From assembly GCA_019636845.1 (NCBI GenBank), contig JAHBWV010000001.1, positions 2,480,001 to 2,544,000 on the forward strand: a stretch of DNA of 64,000 nt, read 5' to 3'. Both the position numbers and the translations under genes were made by a program. Positions 28,974 through 37,760 of the stretch are shown here, in pieces. How positions within the stretch are numbered: the first letter of the stretch is position 1; each line of letters opens with the position of its first letter. The notes under the pieces are model-generated. The model did no database searches. It had not been told where the DNA came from and was given only the letters and a program-made list of their open reading frames with translations. The stretch comes from Phycisphaeraceae bacterium (lineage in GTDB: Bacteria; Planctomycetota; Phycisphaerae; Phycisphaerales; UBA1924).

Positions 28974-29942
28974 TTGACACAGCACCCTACCACAATCACG
29001 AGCAAGCTCGACAGCGTCGGCGGGTCGGTCGTCATGCCGCGTTCGTTCTGGAGCGCGATCATCGCGACGACCAAGCCGGGCATAACCCGTCTCGTCACGA
29101 TTACGGCTCTTGTCGGCTTTGCGATGTCCGCCCTCGGCCGCGGATGGACCTCATCGGGACTCATCCTCGCGCTTTGCGGCTGTGCAATCGGGACGTTTCT
29201 TTCTGCAGCTGGCGCGAACGCCCTCAACCAGTGGTTGGAGCGCGATCGCGATGCGCGTATGCCCCGGACTGCGATGCGTCCCATTCCCGCTGGTCACATC
29301 ACCGCGTCGGCCGTCCGAACAGCAGGCCTGTCACTTTGTGCTGCCGGGCTGCTCACGCTCTGGTTCACCGTCGGCCTGATCCCCATGCTGGTGTCGCTCG
29401 CGTGCATGCTTTCGTACATTCTCGCCTACACACCACTGAAGACCCGCACAGTTCTGGCAACGCTGGTTGGCACGATCCCGGGTTCGCTCCCTCCCCTCAT
29501 CGGCTGGACGAGCGCGGGGGCCGCGAGCGGTAACGTGCTGGCGCCCGGGGGGGTCTCGCTGTTCATACTCATGACGATCTGGCAGTTGCCGCACTTCTGG
29601 GCAATCGCGTGGCTCTACCGCGAGGACTATGCCCACGGCGGCTATCGCGTGTTGCCCATGATCGATCCGAGCGGTCAAAAGACGGCAGCGGCTATCGTTC
29701 TGACTTCGATCGCTCTTCTGCCCGCGACACTCTGGCCGGCTTGGGCGTTGCCTGATCTTCTCGGAGCTTTGTACATGAGCGTGGCCGGAGTGACCGGACT
29801 GGCTTTCCTCGGGCTCGCGTTCAGCATGGCAAAGGACCGCTCGCGGAAGTCCGCTCGGCGTCTGTTCTTCGCATCGATCATTCACTTGCCCCTGCTGCTC
29901 ATCGCGATGGTGCTGGATGCGTTTGTGCACACGTTCCTCTGA
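28974..29942 (+). CDS. ctaB: Protoheme IX farnesyltransferase (heme O synthase)
   Basis: A UbiA-family membrane prenyltransferase of about 322 residues that turns heme B into heme O for terminal oxidases. The Asp-rich loop is NQWLERDRDARMPRTAMRP (N..xxxDxxD), with the typical second loop YREDYAHGGYRVLPM. Eight or nine hydrophobic helices are visible. TTG 28974 is the only start giving the full N-terminal part; ATG 29035 would keep the conserved core. It heads a tight four-gene set with an ABC ATPase, an ABC permease and a SCO protein, all consistent with cytochrome oxidase assembly. Confidence 0.92.
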   Translation: MTQHPTTITSKLDSVGGSVVMPRSFWSAIIATTKPGITRLVTITALVGFAMSALGRGWTSSGLILALCGCAIGTFLSAAGANALNQWLERDRDARMPRTAMRPIPAGHITASAVRTAGLSLCAAGLLTLWFTVGLIPMLVSLACMLSYILAYTPLKTRTVLATLVGTIPGSLPPLIGWTSAGAASGNVLAPGGVSLFILMTIWQLPHFWAIAWLYREDYAHGGYRVLPMIDPSGQKTAAAIVLTSIALLPATLWPAWALPDLLGALYMSVAGVTGLAFLGLAFSMAKDRSRKSARRLFFASIIHLPLLLIAMVLDAFVHTFL

Positions 29943-30037
29943 TCCGGCTTCTCCCCCTCACGCTCGGACGCATGCAAGCCGATCGTTCCAACCCTACTCT
30001 GCAACACTCAACGAACGCGAGTGAGGGCTGCAATCAG

Positions 30038-31048
30038 ATGCTGGAACTCAGCGGCATCACACGGGTGTATGGACGAGCCCGGGACAAGGCGAGGACGAAA
30101 CAGATCGGGCCTGTCTCACTCATCATAGAGCGGGGCTCGTTCGTCGCACTCCTCGGCCCGAATGGCTCAGGAAAGTCCACGCTCCTCCGCATCCTCTCGC
30201 TGAGCGAGACACCGAGTTCCGGGCGGATCCGATGGGTGGGCATCGATCCCCATGAGTGCAGAGCTTCTCATCGCACTTACAGGTCTGCGCTCGGCGTCGC
30301 CTTTCAGTCGCCCGGACTTGACCGGCTTCTGACTGTTCGTGAGAACCTTGTCCTAGCTGGTGCTATCAGTGAGCTCAAGCCGGAGGCAGCCCGCGACCGC
30401 ATCTCGTCGCTCAGCACGCGGCTTGGCTTCGCCGATCGGCTCGATGATCGGGTGTCGACACTCTCCGGCGGCCTGATCCGTCGAGTGGATCTCTGCCGGG
30501 CGATGCTCGCGAGCCCTTCCCTCTTGCTACTCGACGAGCCGACGGCCGGGCTCGATCTCTTGGCGAGAGATGAGTTCATGAAGCTGCTCTCACGCGAGAG
30601 GGACTCGGCCGACTCTCGTCCGACAACGATCATGGCCACTCACATGATCGACGAGGCCGAAGGTGCTGATCGTGTGGTGATGATGCACCGCGGGAAGGTG
30701 GTCGCGGATGGAAGCCCGGAAGAACTGCGAGATCGTGTCGCGAAGCGTCGACTACGAGTCTGGATCCGCACCGAATCGGATAGAACGCTCGCGGCGCGGT
30801 GCCTCGCCGCGGTCCCACAACAGCTGATCCAGAAAGAGGCAGAAACGACAGCGACGAACGCGATTTACGTCCGGCTGCACGAGGGGTGCGCATGGCTCGC
30901 CGGGGTCATCAGTTCACTGAGCGCAACCGGATTGTCGTTCGAGCTCTCCACCCCCACTCTCGGAGACGCGTATCTCCTTGCCACTGGAGAGTCGCTGGTA
31001 CCGACAGCCGACCCTTCGCATGAGTTCAGCCCGGAGGCATCGTCATGA
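30038..31048 (+). CDS. ABC transporter ATP-binding protein
   Basis: An ATPase of an ABC-2 exporter, 336 residues from ATG 30038. Walker A GPNGSGKST, Q-loop VAFQSPGL, signature LSGGLIRRVDLCRAML, Walker B LLLLDEPTAGLD and H-loop MATHM are all intact. A C-terminal extension of about 100 residues follows the core (DRVAKRRLRVWIRTES...), as in CcmA/NatA-like subunits. Its permease follows with an ATGA overlap. An ATG at 29972 is in frame, but a TACTCT hexamer just after it and GAGGG before 30038 favour the later start. The position between ctaB and SCO suggests export linked to oxidase biogenesis; the substrate is unknown. Confidence 0.88.
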   Translation: MLELSGITRVYGRARDKARTKQIGPVSLIIERGSFVALLGPNGSGKSTLLRILSLSETPSSGRIRWVGIDPHECRASHRTYRSALGVAFQSPGLDRLLTVRENLVLAGAISELKPEAARDRISSLSTRLGFADRLDDRVSTLSGGLIRRVDLCRAMLASPSLLLLDEPTAGLDLLARDEFMKLLSRERDSADSRPTTIMATHMIDEAEGADRVVMMHRGKVVADGSPEELRDRVAKRRLRVWIRTESDRTLAARCLAAVPQQLIQKEAETTATNAIYVRLHEGCAWLAGVISSLSATGLSFELSTPTLGDAYLLATGESLVPTADPSHEFSPEASS

Positions 31049-31797
31049 ACGCGCTCTCCGCGCTTGTCTGGCGCGAGTTCACTCGATTCCTGCGTCAGCC
31101 CTCACGCATCGCTGCCTGTATCGGCACGCCAGCGATGATCTGGATCTTTCTTGTATCCGGCTTTGCGGATGCGATCGGAACTGATGAGGGCGCGTCGTAC
31201 AGCGTGATCCTCGCGCCGGCGATGGCGGCACTCACCATCGTTTTCGCCTCGATCTTCGGCGCGATCTCCCTGATCGAGGATCGCCAGTCCGGATTCCTGC
31301 AGGCGGCGCTCGTGAGCCCTGCCCGCCGCGAGCTGATTGCGCTGTCGAAGGTGATCTCGGGTTCGGTCATTGCGTTCGCTCAGGGCACGGTGCTGATTCT
31401 CCCCGTGGCATTCATCGAACCTCAGATCGGGCTTGTTCACGTGTCCGGATCGCTCGTCCCGCTCGCGTGCATTGCTGTTGGAATCAACGGCCTCGGGCTT
31501 GCTCTCGCGTGGCGCGTGGATTCGATCTCGGGCTTTCACGGGGTGATGAATCTTGTGCTGATGCCGATGTGGCTGCTGTCGGGCGGCCTCTTCCCGCTCG
31601 AGACCGCGTCCTCTTGGCTTCGTGTGATCGCACTCGTGAATCCGCTCTCATGGCCGATCCGAACGATACAAGGGGTGTTTGCGACGGCTCAGCCATCTGA
31701 GCCGTGGTGGCTTCTCTGGGGCGCTACGATTCTGTTCGCCATCGCGGGGCTTCTTGCCGCGAGTGTGACCATCGGCCGAGGCCCTCGCCAACGATGA
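31045..31797 (+). CDS. ABC-2 type transporter permease
   Basis: A 250-residue integral membrane protein with about six helices. It contains the ABC-2 family segment DRQSGFLQAALVSPARRELIALSK and the late block LVLMPMWLLSGGLFPLETA followed by VNPLSWPIRTIQGVF. The start overlaps the ATPase stop and its own stop overlaps the SCO start (both ATGA), so all three are translationally coupled. It resembles CcmB/NatB/DrrB-type permeases. What it exports is not readable. Confidence 0.87.
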   Translation: MNALSALVWREFTRFLRQPSRIAACIGTPAMIWIFLVSGFADAIGTDEGASYSVILAPAMAALTIVFASIFGAISLIEDRQSGFLQAALVSPARRELIALSKVISGSVIAFAQGTVLILPVAFIEPQIGLVHVSGSLVPLACIAVGINGLGLALAWRVDSISGFHGVMNLVLMPMWLLSGGLFPLETASSWLRVIALVNPLSWPIRTIQGVFATAQPSEPWWLLWGATILFAIAGLLAASVTIGRGPRQR

Positions 31798-32525
31798 ACG
31801 AGTCTCTTCCCACATCCGACTCTGACCGTCCGGCCCCGCGCATTCCACGCCTGCTCTTTCACGCGATCATCGCCACAGTGACTGTTATTGTGGCATCGGG
31901 AATCATGTACGCGACGCGACCGAAGCGAGCATCGGCCCCATCGATCATGAATTCCGCAGTTGCCGGCTCGCCGCTCGAAGCAGATGAGGGGCTCGATGGG
32001 CTGGTCATTCCCGACTTTCAACTCGTTGACCAGTTTGGAAAGCCGGTTGATCAATCGATCTTCGACGGTCGTATAACGATTCTCGATTTCTCCTTCACGA
32101 ACTGCCCATTCGTCTGTCCCGGCATGAACGCGGCCATGTTGATGCTCCAGTCACAATTGGTCGGAACGCCGGTCCGCTTTGCTTCTATCAGCGTCGATCC
32201 GCGGAATGACGTTCCCGAGGTGCTCAAGTCGCACGCTGACAAGATCGGTGTTGACCACACGCGATGGACGTGGATGACTGGCGAAGATGCCGAGATCAGG
32301 CGGATCGTCTCCGAGAGTCTCAAGTTCGAGCTGCAGGACGACCCATCAAGGCCGATCACCCTTGCCGATGGCAGCGTGATGAACAACATCATCCATCCGT
32401 CGCGGCTGTTTCTCATCGGCCCTGAGAGACAGTTGCTCGCCCTCTACCCGTTCAGCGACATGAGCGCACTCGACACGCTCAAGCGACGCGCAGAATCCGG
32501 TGCTCGGATGCTTCAGAAGCGTTAG
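31794..32525 (+). CDS. SCO1/SenC-family copper chaperone
   Basis: A 243-residue protein with one N-terminal membrane anchor (LLFHAIIATVTVIVASGIMY) and an exported thioredoxin-like SCO domain. The copper site is CPFVCPG (CxxxC) plus the distal His in NNIIHPSRLFLIG. DFSFTNCPFVC and ISVDPRNDVPEVLKSHA are standard SCO blocks. SCO proteins deliver copper to, or reduce, the CuA site of cytochrome c oxidase. This supports reading the ctaB-ABC-ABC-SCO set as an oxidase maturation operon. The oxidase subunits themselves are not in the window. Confidence 0.92.
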   Translation: MNESLPTSDSDRPAPRIPRLLFHAIIATVTVIVASGIMYATRPKRASAPSIMNSAVAGSPLEADEGLDGLVIPDFQLVDQFGKPVDQSIFDGRITILDFSFTNCPFVCPGMNAAMLMLQSQLVGTPVRFASISVDPRNDVPEVLKSHADKIGVDHTRWTWMTGEDAEIRRIVSESLKFELQDDPSRPITLADGSVMNNIIHPSRLFLIGPERQLLALYPFSDMSALDTLKRRAESGARMLQKR

Positions 32526-32537
32526 CACCCAAGAGGT

Positions 32538-32915
32538 CTACTCCAACCCCAGCGCATCCCGCACTCGTTTGCGGGTTGACTCCGCGTAGAGATCGCGTTT
32601 CCCGAAACCCGGCACCGCTCCAGCATTCTCGGCCGACTCCTGCGCATCGCGATGGTTGCTCACGAGCATCAGGCGTGAGGCCACTCCGCGCAATCCCAGC
32701 TCGCGGATGAGCTCGACGCCGGAAGCCGCGCTGAAATCCCCATCCAGAAGCCGGTTGATCACGAGGAGATCGCTCGCAAGAGAGGCCTTGTAGGCCGCGT
32801 CGTCATCATCTGCGGACTCAACGACGGCACCCGGCACGAAGCTCTGCATCGCGGATCGCAACGCGAACGAGTCAGGTCCGCAGTGGCCTACGAGCACAAT
32901 CCGTTTCGCTCCCAC
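32538..32915 (-). CDS. Degenerate receiver-like protein
   Basis: A 125-residue protein shaped like a CheY receiver: a strand KRIVLVGHCGPDSF, a strand SDLLVINRLLDGD, then SRLMLVSNHRD and a GFGKRDL end matching the usual K-P/R position. The aligned phospho-acceptor position is Asn (VIN in place of LLD), and the acidic pocket after strand 1 reads GHCGPD. Phosphorylation is therefore doubtful. GTG 32915 has AGGAG at about 6 bases; ATG 32948 is also possible. Either start lies inside the end of tilS, so expression is coupled to it. No kinase is adjacent. The family call is from motif pattern only. Confidence 0.7.
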   Translation of the reverse strand: MGAKRIVLVGHCGPDSFALRSAMQSFVPGAVVESADDDDAAYKASLASDLLVINRLLDGDFSAASGVELIRELGLRGVASRLMLVSNHRDAQESAENAGAVPGFGKRDLYAESTRKRVRDALGLE

Positions 32916-33996
32916 TCTTGTCTCCTCTTGCTTCGATGACAATGCCATCGCGCTCGACAGTCACGCGAACTCCTGAGTTCCTGCCCCAGCCAAATACCCG
33001 TGAACCCCCTTTGCCGTCCCGGATCGCTCGGATGAGTCTGCTGAGCTCGGCCGATCGAATCCGATCCAGGAATCGCCCGCGAGTCAAGTCGCCGATCACA
33101 CGCCGGATGACCGCCCCGACGACCACGCCTCGTTCCTCTGCAAGCAACACACGAGGCACGATGACCGACTCAGGCGAGCGGACTGCGGCCTTGAGGATCT
33201 GGTCGGCACGATCATCCAGTACTCCCGCGGTTTCCCGCATCAGTTCGGCGGCTCTGCTCGCCCTGATCTCGACACCCGGCGCAAGCTCTTTCAGGATCGG
33301 CGCGACCCTCGCACGGACTGCGTTCCTGAGCAGACGGAGATCGGTGTTGGTCTGATCAGTAACCCACGAGAGCCCTTGACCATCGTTCGCCAGACGGCAG
33401 ATCCGCTCGGCGTCTGCCCGTCCGACGCCGAGCATGGGACGAAGGAGCCAGATCGTGCGCCCGACATGAGAACTCGCGAGGCCGATCCTGCGTACCGGCG
33501 CGGGTCCCGCGAGTCCGCGGGGACCGGCTCCTCGCATCAAACGCATGAGGATGGTCTCGAGCACGTCATCCGCGTGATGAGCCGCCGCAACAAACGCAAG
33601 GCCGCCTGCCGCCGCCATGTCCGCGAGCGCGGCGTATCTCGCGTGCCGCGCGTTCGACTCGGCATTGCCCGGGAGCCCTCGTACAGAGACAGCCGCCTCA
33701 ACAAAGCGAGCTCCGAGTGCCTGGGCGACCTTGAGGGCATGATCCCGGTCGGCAGCGGTCTCACGATCGGGCCTGATGTCGTGGCGTACATGCCCGATGG
33801 TGATCGGGATCGACACGCTGGAGAGAGCCGCGGCGAGAGCAACAGAGTCGGCACCGCCTGAACACGCGACGAGCGTGCCTCTCTCAGGGTCGCGGTCGAC
33901 CCCCGAGCATTTGCTCGTCAGCTCCCTGTACGACGTGATGATCCGCCGAACCGCAGGATCCCGTGAGATCGCACCACTGGGAGCGGCATCGCTCAT
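32872..33996 (-). CDS. tilS: tRNA(Ile)-lysidine synthase
   Basis: TilS converts the CAU anticodon wobble C to lysidine so that tRNA-Ile reads AUA. The PP-loop motif is VACSGGADSVALAAAL (about residues 43-58), followed by HVRHDIRPD and FVAAAHHADDVLETILMRLMRG, the ATP and Mg site. The C-terminal half is less conserved. Its 374 residues are within the normal range. ATG 33996 overlaps the DUF4442 stop (TGATG), and the receiver-like gene overlaps its 3' end. It is third in a leftward run that starts with the metallo-beta-lactamase gene. Confidence 0.88.
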   Translation of the reverse strand: MSDAAPSGAISRDPAVRRIITSYRELTSKCSGVDRDPERGTLVACSGGADSVALAAALSSVSIPITIGHVRHDIRPDRETAADRDHALKVAQALGARFVEAAVSVRGLPGNAESNARHARYAALADMAAAGGLAFVAAAHHADDVLETILMRLMRGAGPRGLAGPAPVRRIGLASSHVGRTIWLLRPMLGVGRADAERICRLANDGQGLSWVTDQTNTDLRLLRNAVRARVAPILKELAPGVEIRASRAAELMRETAGVLDDRADQILKAAVRSPESVIVPRVLLAEERGVVVGAVIRRVIGDLTRGRFLDRIRSAELSRLIRAIRDGKGGSRVFGWGRNSGVRVTVERDGIVIEARGDKSGSETDCARRPLRT

Positions 33997-34733
33997 CACT
34001 TGCCCGCCCGCGCCGCTTTCTTCTGCTTGTGGTGCAACTTCGGCGTGACGTGGAACGTCGCGATCGCTCTCCCGACACGCTTGGGTTTCTCACCCGGCTT
34101 GTTCAGTTGCTGATGAACATCCATCGTGATGGTGATGTTGAATTCCCCGCCGCGACGGACAAGCTCCTCGACCACTTCGTGTGGTGTGATCAGGTAGCGT
34201 GCGGGTCCGAAGCACGGGCGGAGGAACTTGTACTCAAGGTGCTTGCAGACGACGGTATAGTCGCCGCCGCAGATGCCGAAGACGTACATGCCCCCCGCGA
34301 TCTCGGCATTCCCGAGGAGCGCGGCACCCGCCATCGCGTTGTACCAGTTCCGGTTGAAGCGGCGGAAGGGAAGCACCGCCTCGAATGTCTTCCCGTCGAT
34401 GCGCTTCATCTTGATGCCGGACCGGAACGCATAGGGCAGCCAGATCAACGAAGTGACGCGGTGCCAGAAGTTATTCTTGGCCGAAAGACGGCTGACATAC
34501 GCCTCGATCCTCTCGGCGAGCGTTCTCTTCTTCCGGCGGACCGCCACCGTCTCGACCGGGACCGCGCACGGCACAGCAGCGACAGGAGCAAGCTGACCAT
34601 CGCCGCCATGCGCAGCGTCCGACCGAGCGGCTTGGTCGTCGACCGGGGGTGGAAGGGTCGGATTGGAAGGTGTAGTCTGCGACACGCGGGGGGCGGCTCC
34701 AGAAGCCAAGTGTAGGGTTCGCAGCGGAGGCAT
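33996..34733 (-). CDS. DUF4442 (hotdog-fold, PaaI-like) protein
   Basis: A 245-residue protein. Residues 1-75 are low complexity. The hotdog domain spans about 90-235 with FEAVLPFRRFNRNWYNAMAGAALLGNAEIAGGMY and YTVVCKHLEYKFLRPC, characteristic of DUF4442, a family related to acyl-CoA thioesterases. A catalytic residue cannot be assigned. The ATG at 34733 lies 4 bases after the upstream lactamase stop, so the two are in one operon. The N-terminal region is variable and a later start is possible. Confidence 0.78.
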   Translation of the reverse strand: MPPLRTLHLASGAAPRVSQTTPSNPTLPPPVDDQAARSDAAHGGDGQLAPVAAVPCAVPVETVAVRRKKRTLAERIEAYVSRLSAKNNFWHRVTSLIWLPYAFRSGIKMKRIDGKTFEAVLPFRRFNRNWYNAMAGAALLGNAEIAGGMYVFGICGGDYTVVCKHLEYKFLRPCFGPARYLITPHEVVEELVRRGGEFNITITMDVHQQLNKPGEKPKRVGRAIATFHVTPKLHHKQKKAARAGK

Positions 34734-34737
34734 GTTC

Positions 34738-35724
34738 CTAGGCTGAGGATTCCGGTACCCGAAACCACCCCTTGCCGTCGGGTTCCACCGTTCGGACTGG
34801 GTTTCCCGGCTCATGGTCGAGCACGATCGTCCACTTTCTGTCAGAGGCCTCGCGCAAGAACCACCGCTTTGAGACCATCGAGGTGTAGGGCTCGACGTCA
34901 TAGGCGAGCGAATACGCCGCCCCCACGTGGGCGGCAGTGGGCAGCACGTCAGGAACGAAGACGACTGTTCGTCCCGAGGCGTCCTTGAAGGTCATCGCCT
35001 GCTGCCCCCATGTGTGGCCCGGCACCTGGAAGACCTGAACACCGGGAGCGACTTCGGACATTCTGGCTTCCAACGGTACCGGCGGATCGGCCTCGCGGTC
35101 GACGACAGCCCCCGGCAGGAAGGGGCGAGGCGAATCGGTCAGGACGACGCGATCAGCGATGGGTTCGAGATGATCGCGGTAATAGGTTCGTGTCATCACG
35201 CTGCGGTTTGCAAGAGCGTCAGACCATTCCCTCGCCTGCACATGTACCGTTGCATTCGGGAAGCTCGGAACCGCGTGCAGTGCGCCGCCCGATTCCCCCG
35301 CGATCGGCCGCCTTGTGAGCCCGCCCGCGTGATCGAAGTGAAGGTGAGTCACGATCACGCGATCGATGTCTTTCGCGTCGCACCCCACTTCGTGGAGCGC
35401 GTCGCAGACCCACCGAGGCTCGAGCGCGAACACCGCCGACATCTTCTCGTCAAGTTTGTTGCCGGTCCCACATTCCAGAAGGATGCGCCGGGGCGCAATC
35501 TGGGCTCCAGGGATGTCTGTCGCTCGTTCGAGAAGGATGCAGTTGTGGTGAACCTCCATGCGTCCCTGTGCATCGGTCGGCACCGACTTCGACCATACAA
35601 CGCGTGGAATCAGCCCGAACATACTGCCAGCATCCAGTTTGAAGCCGCCAGCTCGCAGGAGCGTCCAACGGTAGCGGATGTCCTTGCTGACGTCGGTCTG
35701 GGCACTCGGCGGGGTGTTGGCCAT
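34738..35724 (-). CDS. Metallo-beta-lactamase-fold hydrolase
   Basis: A 328-residue MBL-superfamily enzyme. The zinc motif is VTHLHFDHAGGL (HxHxDH). Later ligands fit VPGHTWGQQAM (His), FVPDVLP (Asp) and VLDHEPG (His). The layout with a long N-terminal beta part (MEVHHNCILLE) resembles quorum-quenching lactonases and similar hydrolases, but the substrate is unknown. TAGGAT ends 6 bases before the ATG and no Shine-Dalgarno is seen. It is the first gene of the leftward run to DUF4442, tilS and the receiver-like protein. Confidence 0.88.
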   Translation of the reverse strand: MANTPPSAQTDVSKDIRYRWTLLRAGGFKLDAGSMFGLIPRVVWSKSVPTDAQGRMEVHHNCILLERATDIPGAQIAPRRILLECGTGNKLDEKMSAVFALEPRWVCDALHEVGCDAKDIDRVIVTHLHFDHAGGLTRRPIAGESGGALHAVPSFPNATVHVQAREWSDALANRSVMTRTYYRDHLEPIADRVVLTDSPRPFLPGAVVDREADPPVPLEARMSEVAPGVQVFQVPGHTWGQQAMTFKDASGRTVVFVPDVLPTAAHVGAAYSLAYDVEPYTSMVSKRWFLREASDRKWTIVLDHEPGNPVRTVEPDGKGWFRVPESSA

Positions 35725-35730
35725 GGTCTC

Positions 35731-35736
35731 ATCCTA
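35731..35736 (-). promoter_or_regulatory. -10-like hexamer of the metallo-beta-lactamase operon
   Basis: TAGGAT on the minus strand ending 6 bases before the ATG at 35724. The divergent arginase-family gene has its own hexamer at 35803-35808. Confidence 0.5.
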
Positions 35737-35802
35737 CGGTCGGCCGCGTCAGACGAGTCGCTGGCCGGTCTTCCGCTCCACACTGATCGAGCCGACTGCC
35801 GA

Positions 35803-35808
35803 TAGACT
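35803..35808 (+). promoter_or_regulatory. -10-like hexamer of the arginase-family gene
   Basis: TAGACT ending 6 bases before the ATG at 35815. Confidence 0.5.
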
Positions 35809-35814
35809 GAACCC

Positions 35815-36786
35815 ATGCGAACCCGACTCCCCGACGCCCGGACGACGCCGCGTTTCGCCGGTCCGTGTACGTTCTGCCGCTTCCCGCTGATCCAGACCGT
35901 CGATCAGTCGAGTCTTCCAGTCGATTGGGCGATCTACGGCGTGCCTTTCGATGGGGGTGTGAGTTACAGGCCTGGCACGAGATTCGGCCCTCGCTCCATT
36001 CGAGAGGCATCCCAGTACGTCAAGCCTTACTCCATCGAACACGATGTGGACATCTGCGAAGTGCTCTCGCTGACAGATGGAGGAGATGCTCCGGTGCATC
36101 CGTACGGCATCAAACAGACGCTCGACGCGGTTGCCGCTTTCGCGACCTCGCTCGGGGATCCCACCCACACGCGACTCATGGCGGTCGGGGGTGATCATTC
36201 GATCGCCTACGCCAACATTCGTGCGACATGGCAGCGACGGGGCTCCCCGCGATCTGGCCTTGCCGTGATTCACTTCGATAGCCACCTTGATACCGTGGAC
36301 ACGGTCTGGGGCGAGCGATGGGGGCACGCCTCCCCCTTCCGTCGTGCGATCGAGGACGGACTCGTTGACCCCGGCGCGATGCTGAGCATCGGCATCAAGG
36401 GGCCGCTCAATCGACGCGATGATCTCGATTACGCCAGGTCGAAAGGCATCACACTCCTCACCTACGACCAGTGGCGGAGCGAAGGTCACGCAGTGATCGG
36501 TGAGTTCCTCCGGCGCGTGCAGGGACGCGAGACGTATATCACATTCGATATCGACTGCGTTGATCCGGCCTATGCACCCGGCACGGGCACACCCTCGATC
36601 GGCGGCTTCACAAGCGCGGAGGCACTCGCGACGATTCGTTCACTCCGAGGGGTGAATATCGTGGGAGCGGATGTGGTCGAGGTGCTCCCCGACCGAGATG
36701 TTGCGGGAATCACATCCCTGCTTGCATCACACGTCATCTTTGAGTTGATCGCGCTCGACGCGGCACGCCGCAAGAAGAACGCCTGA
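35815..36786 (+). CDS. Arginase/agmatinase-family ureohydrolase
   Basis: A 323-residue binuclear manganese hydrolase. Metal motifs are VGGDHSIAY, VIHFDSHLDTVD and FDIDCVDPAYAPGTGTP; SYRPGTRFGPRSIREAS is the family start block. The second motif reads DSH in place of the usual DAH. The pattern fits agmatinase or guanidino-acid hydrolases better than arginase, but the substrate cannot be fixed by eye. No polyamine genes are adjacent. The start follows TAGACT by 6 bases. Confidence 0.87.
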   Translation: MRTRLPDARTTPRFAGPCTFCRFPLIQTVDQSSLPVDWAIYGVPFDGGVSYRPGTRFGPRSIREASQYVKPYSIEHDVDICEVLSLTDGGDAPVHPYGIKQTLDAVAAFATSLGDPTHTRLMAVGGDHSIAYANIRATWQRRGSPRSGLAVIHFDSHLDTVDTVWGERWGHASPFRRAIEDGLVDPGAMLSIGIKGPLNRRDDLDYARSKGITLLTYDQWRSEGHAVIGEFLRRVQGRETYITFDIDCVDPAYAPGTGTPSIGGFTSAEALATIRSLRGVNIVGADVVEVLPDRDVAGITSLLASHVIFELIALDAARRKKNA

Positions 36787-36789
36787 CGA

Positions 36790-37629
36790 TCACCTGCGCC
36801 GACGTCCGACGAGCGCGAGACCCATCCCCATCGCGACGAGCGTCGTCGGTGTGGGTATCACGCTGTCCAGATAGTCGGTTAGTGTCCGGAGGGTGATCTC
36901 GGTGGCGAGCACGGCGGCATCAAAGGGGGTGTCGATCCCGACGTGGATGTGCCCCGCGGCAAAGTTCCTGTACGCGGCGTCTTCGCTGTTGTTCATCGAG
37001 TGGTACCACACCCCATGGAGACCGATGAACTCCGAGAGGAAGTTGCCGCCCGTGCCGGTGGTGTCGAGGTAGACATCGTTGATGATTCCGGCCGCCGCGA
37101 CCGCGTCTCGAATCTGTTCTTTCGGGAGGGAGGAGTACAGATCCGTGCCGACGGGAAGGGCCTGGAAAATCGGCGAGTCCAGATCAGGCAATGATGGCGC
37201 GCTGTAGTCCGGAGCCCAGAGGTGCTGTGCACGCCTGCGATGTCGAGTCTCGATCTCCCATGAGCTGCCCGGATTGCCCCGGCTGAAGGTGATGATCGCC
37301 GCCGGCTTGAGCTCATCGGTGATGCGATGCCAATCGGCTACGGTGTCCTGGTAGTCAACCTCAAAGTCGCCCACACCCTTCCCCCAGTTCGGGCCGGTCT
37401 GGCCGGGGAACTCGGGGAAGTAGGAGTAGATGTTGTACCCGCGTCCCTCCCAGTTTCCCCCCACCCAGCCGAGCGGGTTCTGCTCAGGGTTCGCGCTGAA
37501 CTGGCGCACCATGTTGTTGGTCTGAGGCCAGTAGCCAGTGATCATGATGTTGCGGGTGTGGCCAGCGTCGGCAAGAAGGGCCACGGCGGACACTCCGACT
37601 GCAGCCGCGAGGCAGCGATTCTTCATCAT
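36790..37629 (-). CDS. Secreted protein with PEP-CTERM-like C-terminal anchor
   Basis: A 279-residue exported protein of unknown function. After a signal peptide (CLAAAVGVSAVALLADAGHT) comes MITGYWPQTNNMVRQFS, with many aromatic residues (NIYSYFPEFPGQTGPNWG). A run near ITFSRGNPGSSWEIETRHRR and the peptidase-like HGVWYHSMNNSEDA resemble pyroglutamyl-peptidase-like secreted proteins, though I would not assign that. The tail VIPTPTTLVAMGMGLALVGRRRR is a PEP-CTERM sorting signal: Pro-rich motif, hydrophobic helix, Arg cluster. ATG 37629 is followed at once by a second ATG; GGAAGG lies upstream. Confidence 0.78.
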   Translation of the reverse strand: MMKNRCLAAAVGVSAVALLADAGHTRNIMITGYWPQTNNMVRQFSANPEQNPLGWVGGNWEGRGYNIYSYFPEFPGQTGPNWGKGVGDFEVDYQDTVADWHRITDELKPAAIITFSRGNPGSSWEIETRHRRRAQHLWAPDYSAPSLPDLDSPIFQALPVGTDLYSSLPKEQIRDAVAAAGIINDVYLDTTGTGGNFLSEFIGLHGVWYHSMNNSEDAAYRNFAAGHIHVGIDTPFDAAVLATEITLRTLTDYLDSVIPTPTTLVAMGMGLALVGRRRR

Positions 37630-37747
37630 CTTTGTGATCCCTTCCAGATATCCACACACTCCTAGCAACGCTGACTCTTCCAGTGTGACTGACGTTCGGC
37701 ATTCGTCAACCGGTTTGGTGTAAAAAAGCGAACCAGGCACGATTCCC

Positions 37748-37753
37748 TACACT
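37748..37753 (+). promoter_or_regulatory. -10-like hexamer of the polytopic membrane protein gene
   Basis: TACACT ending 7 bases before the ATG at 37761. Confidence 0.45.
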
Positions 37754-37760
37754 CCGCGGC

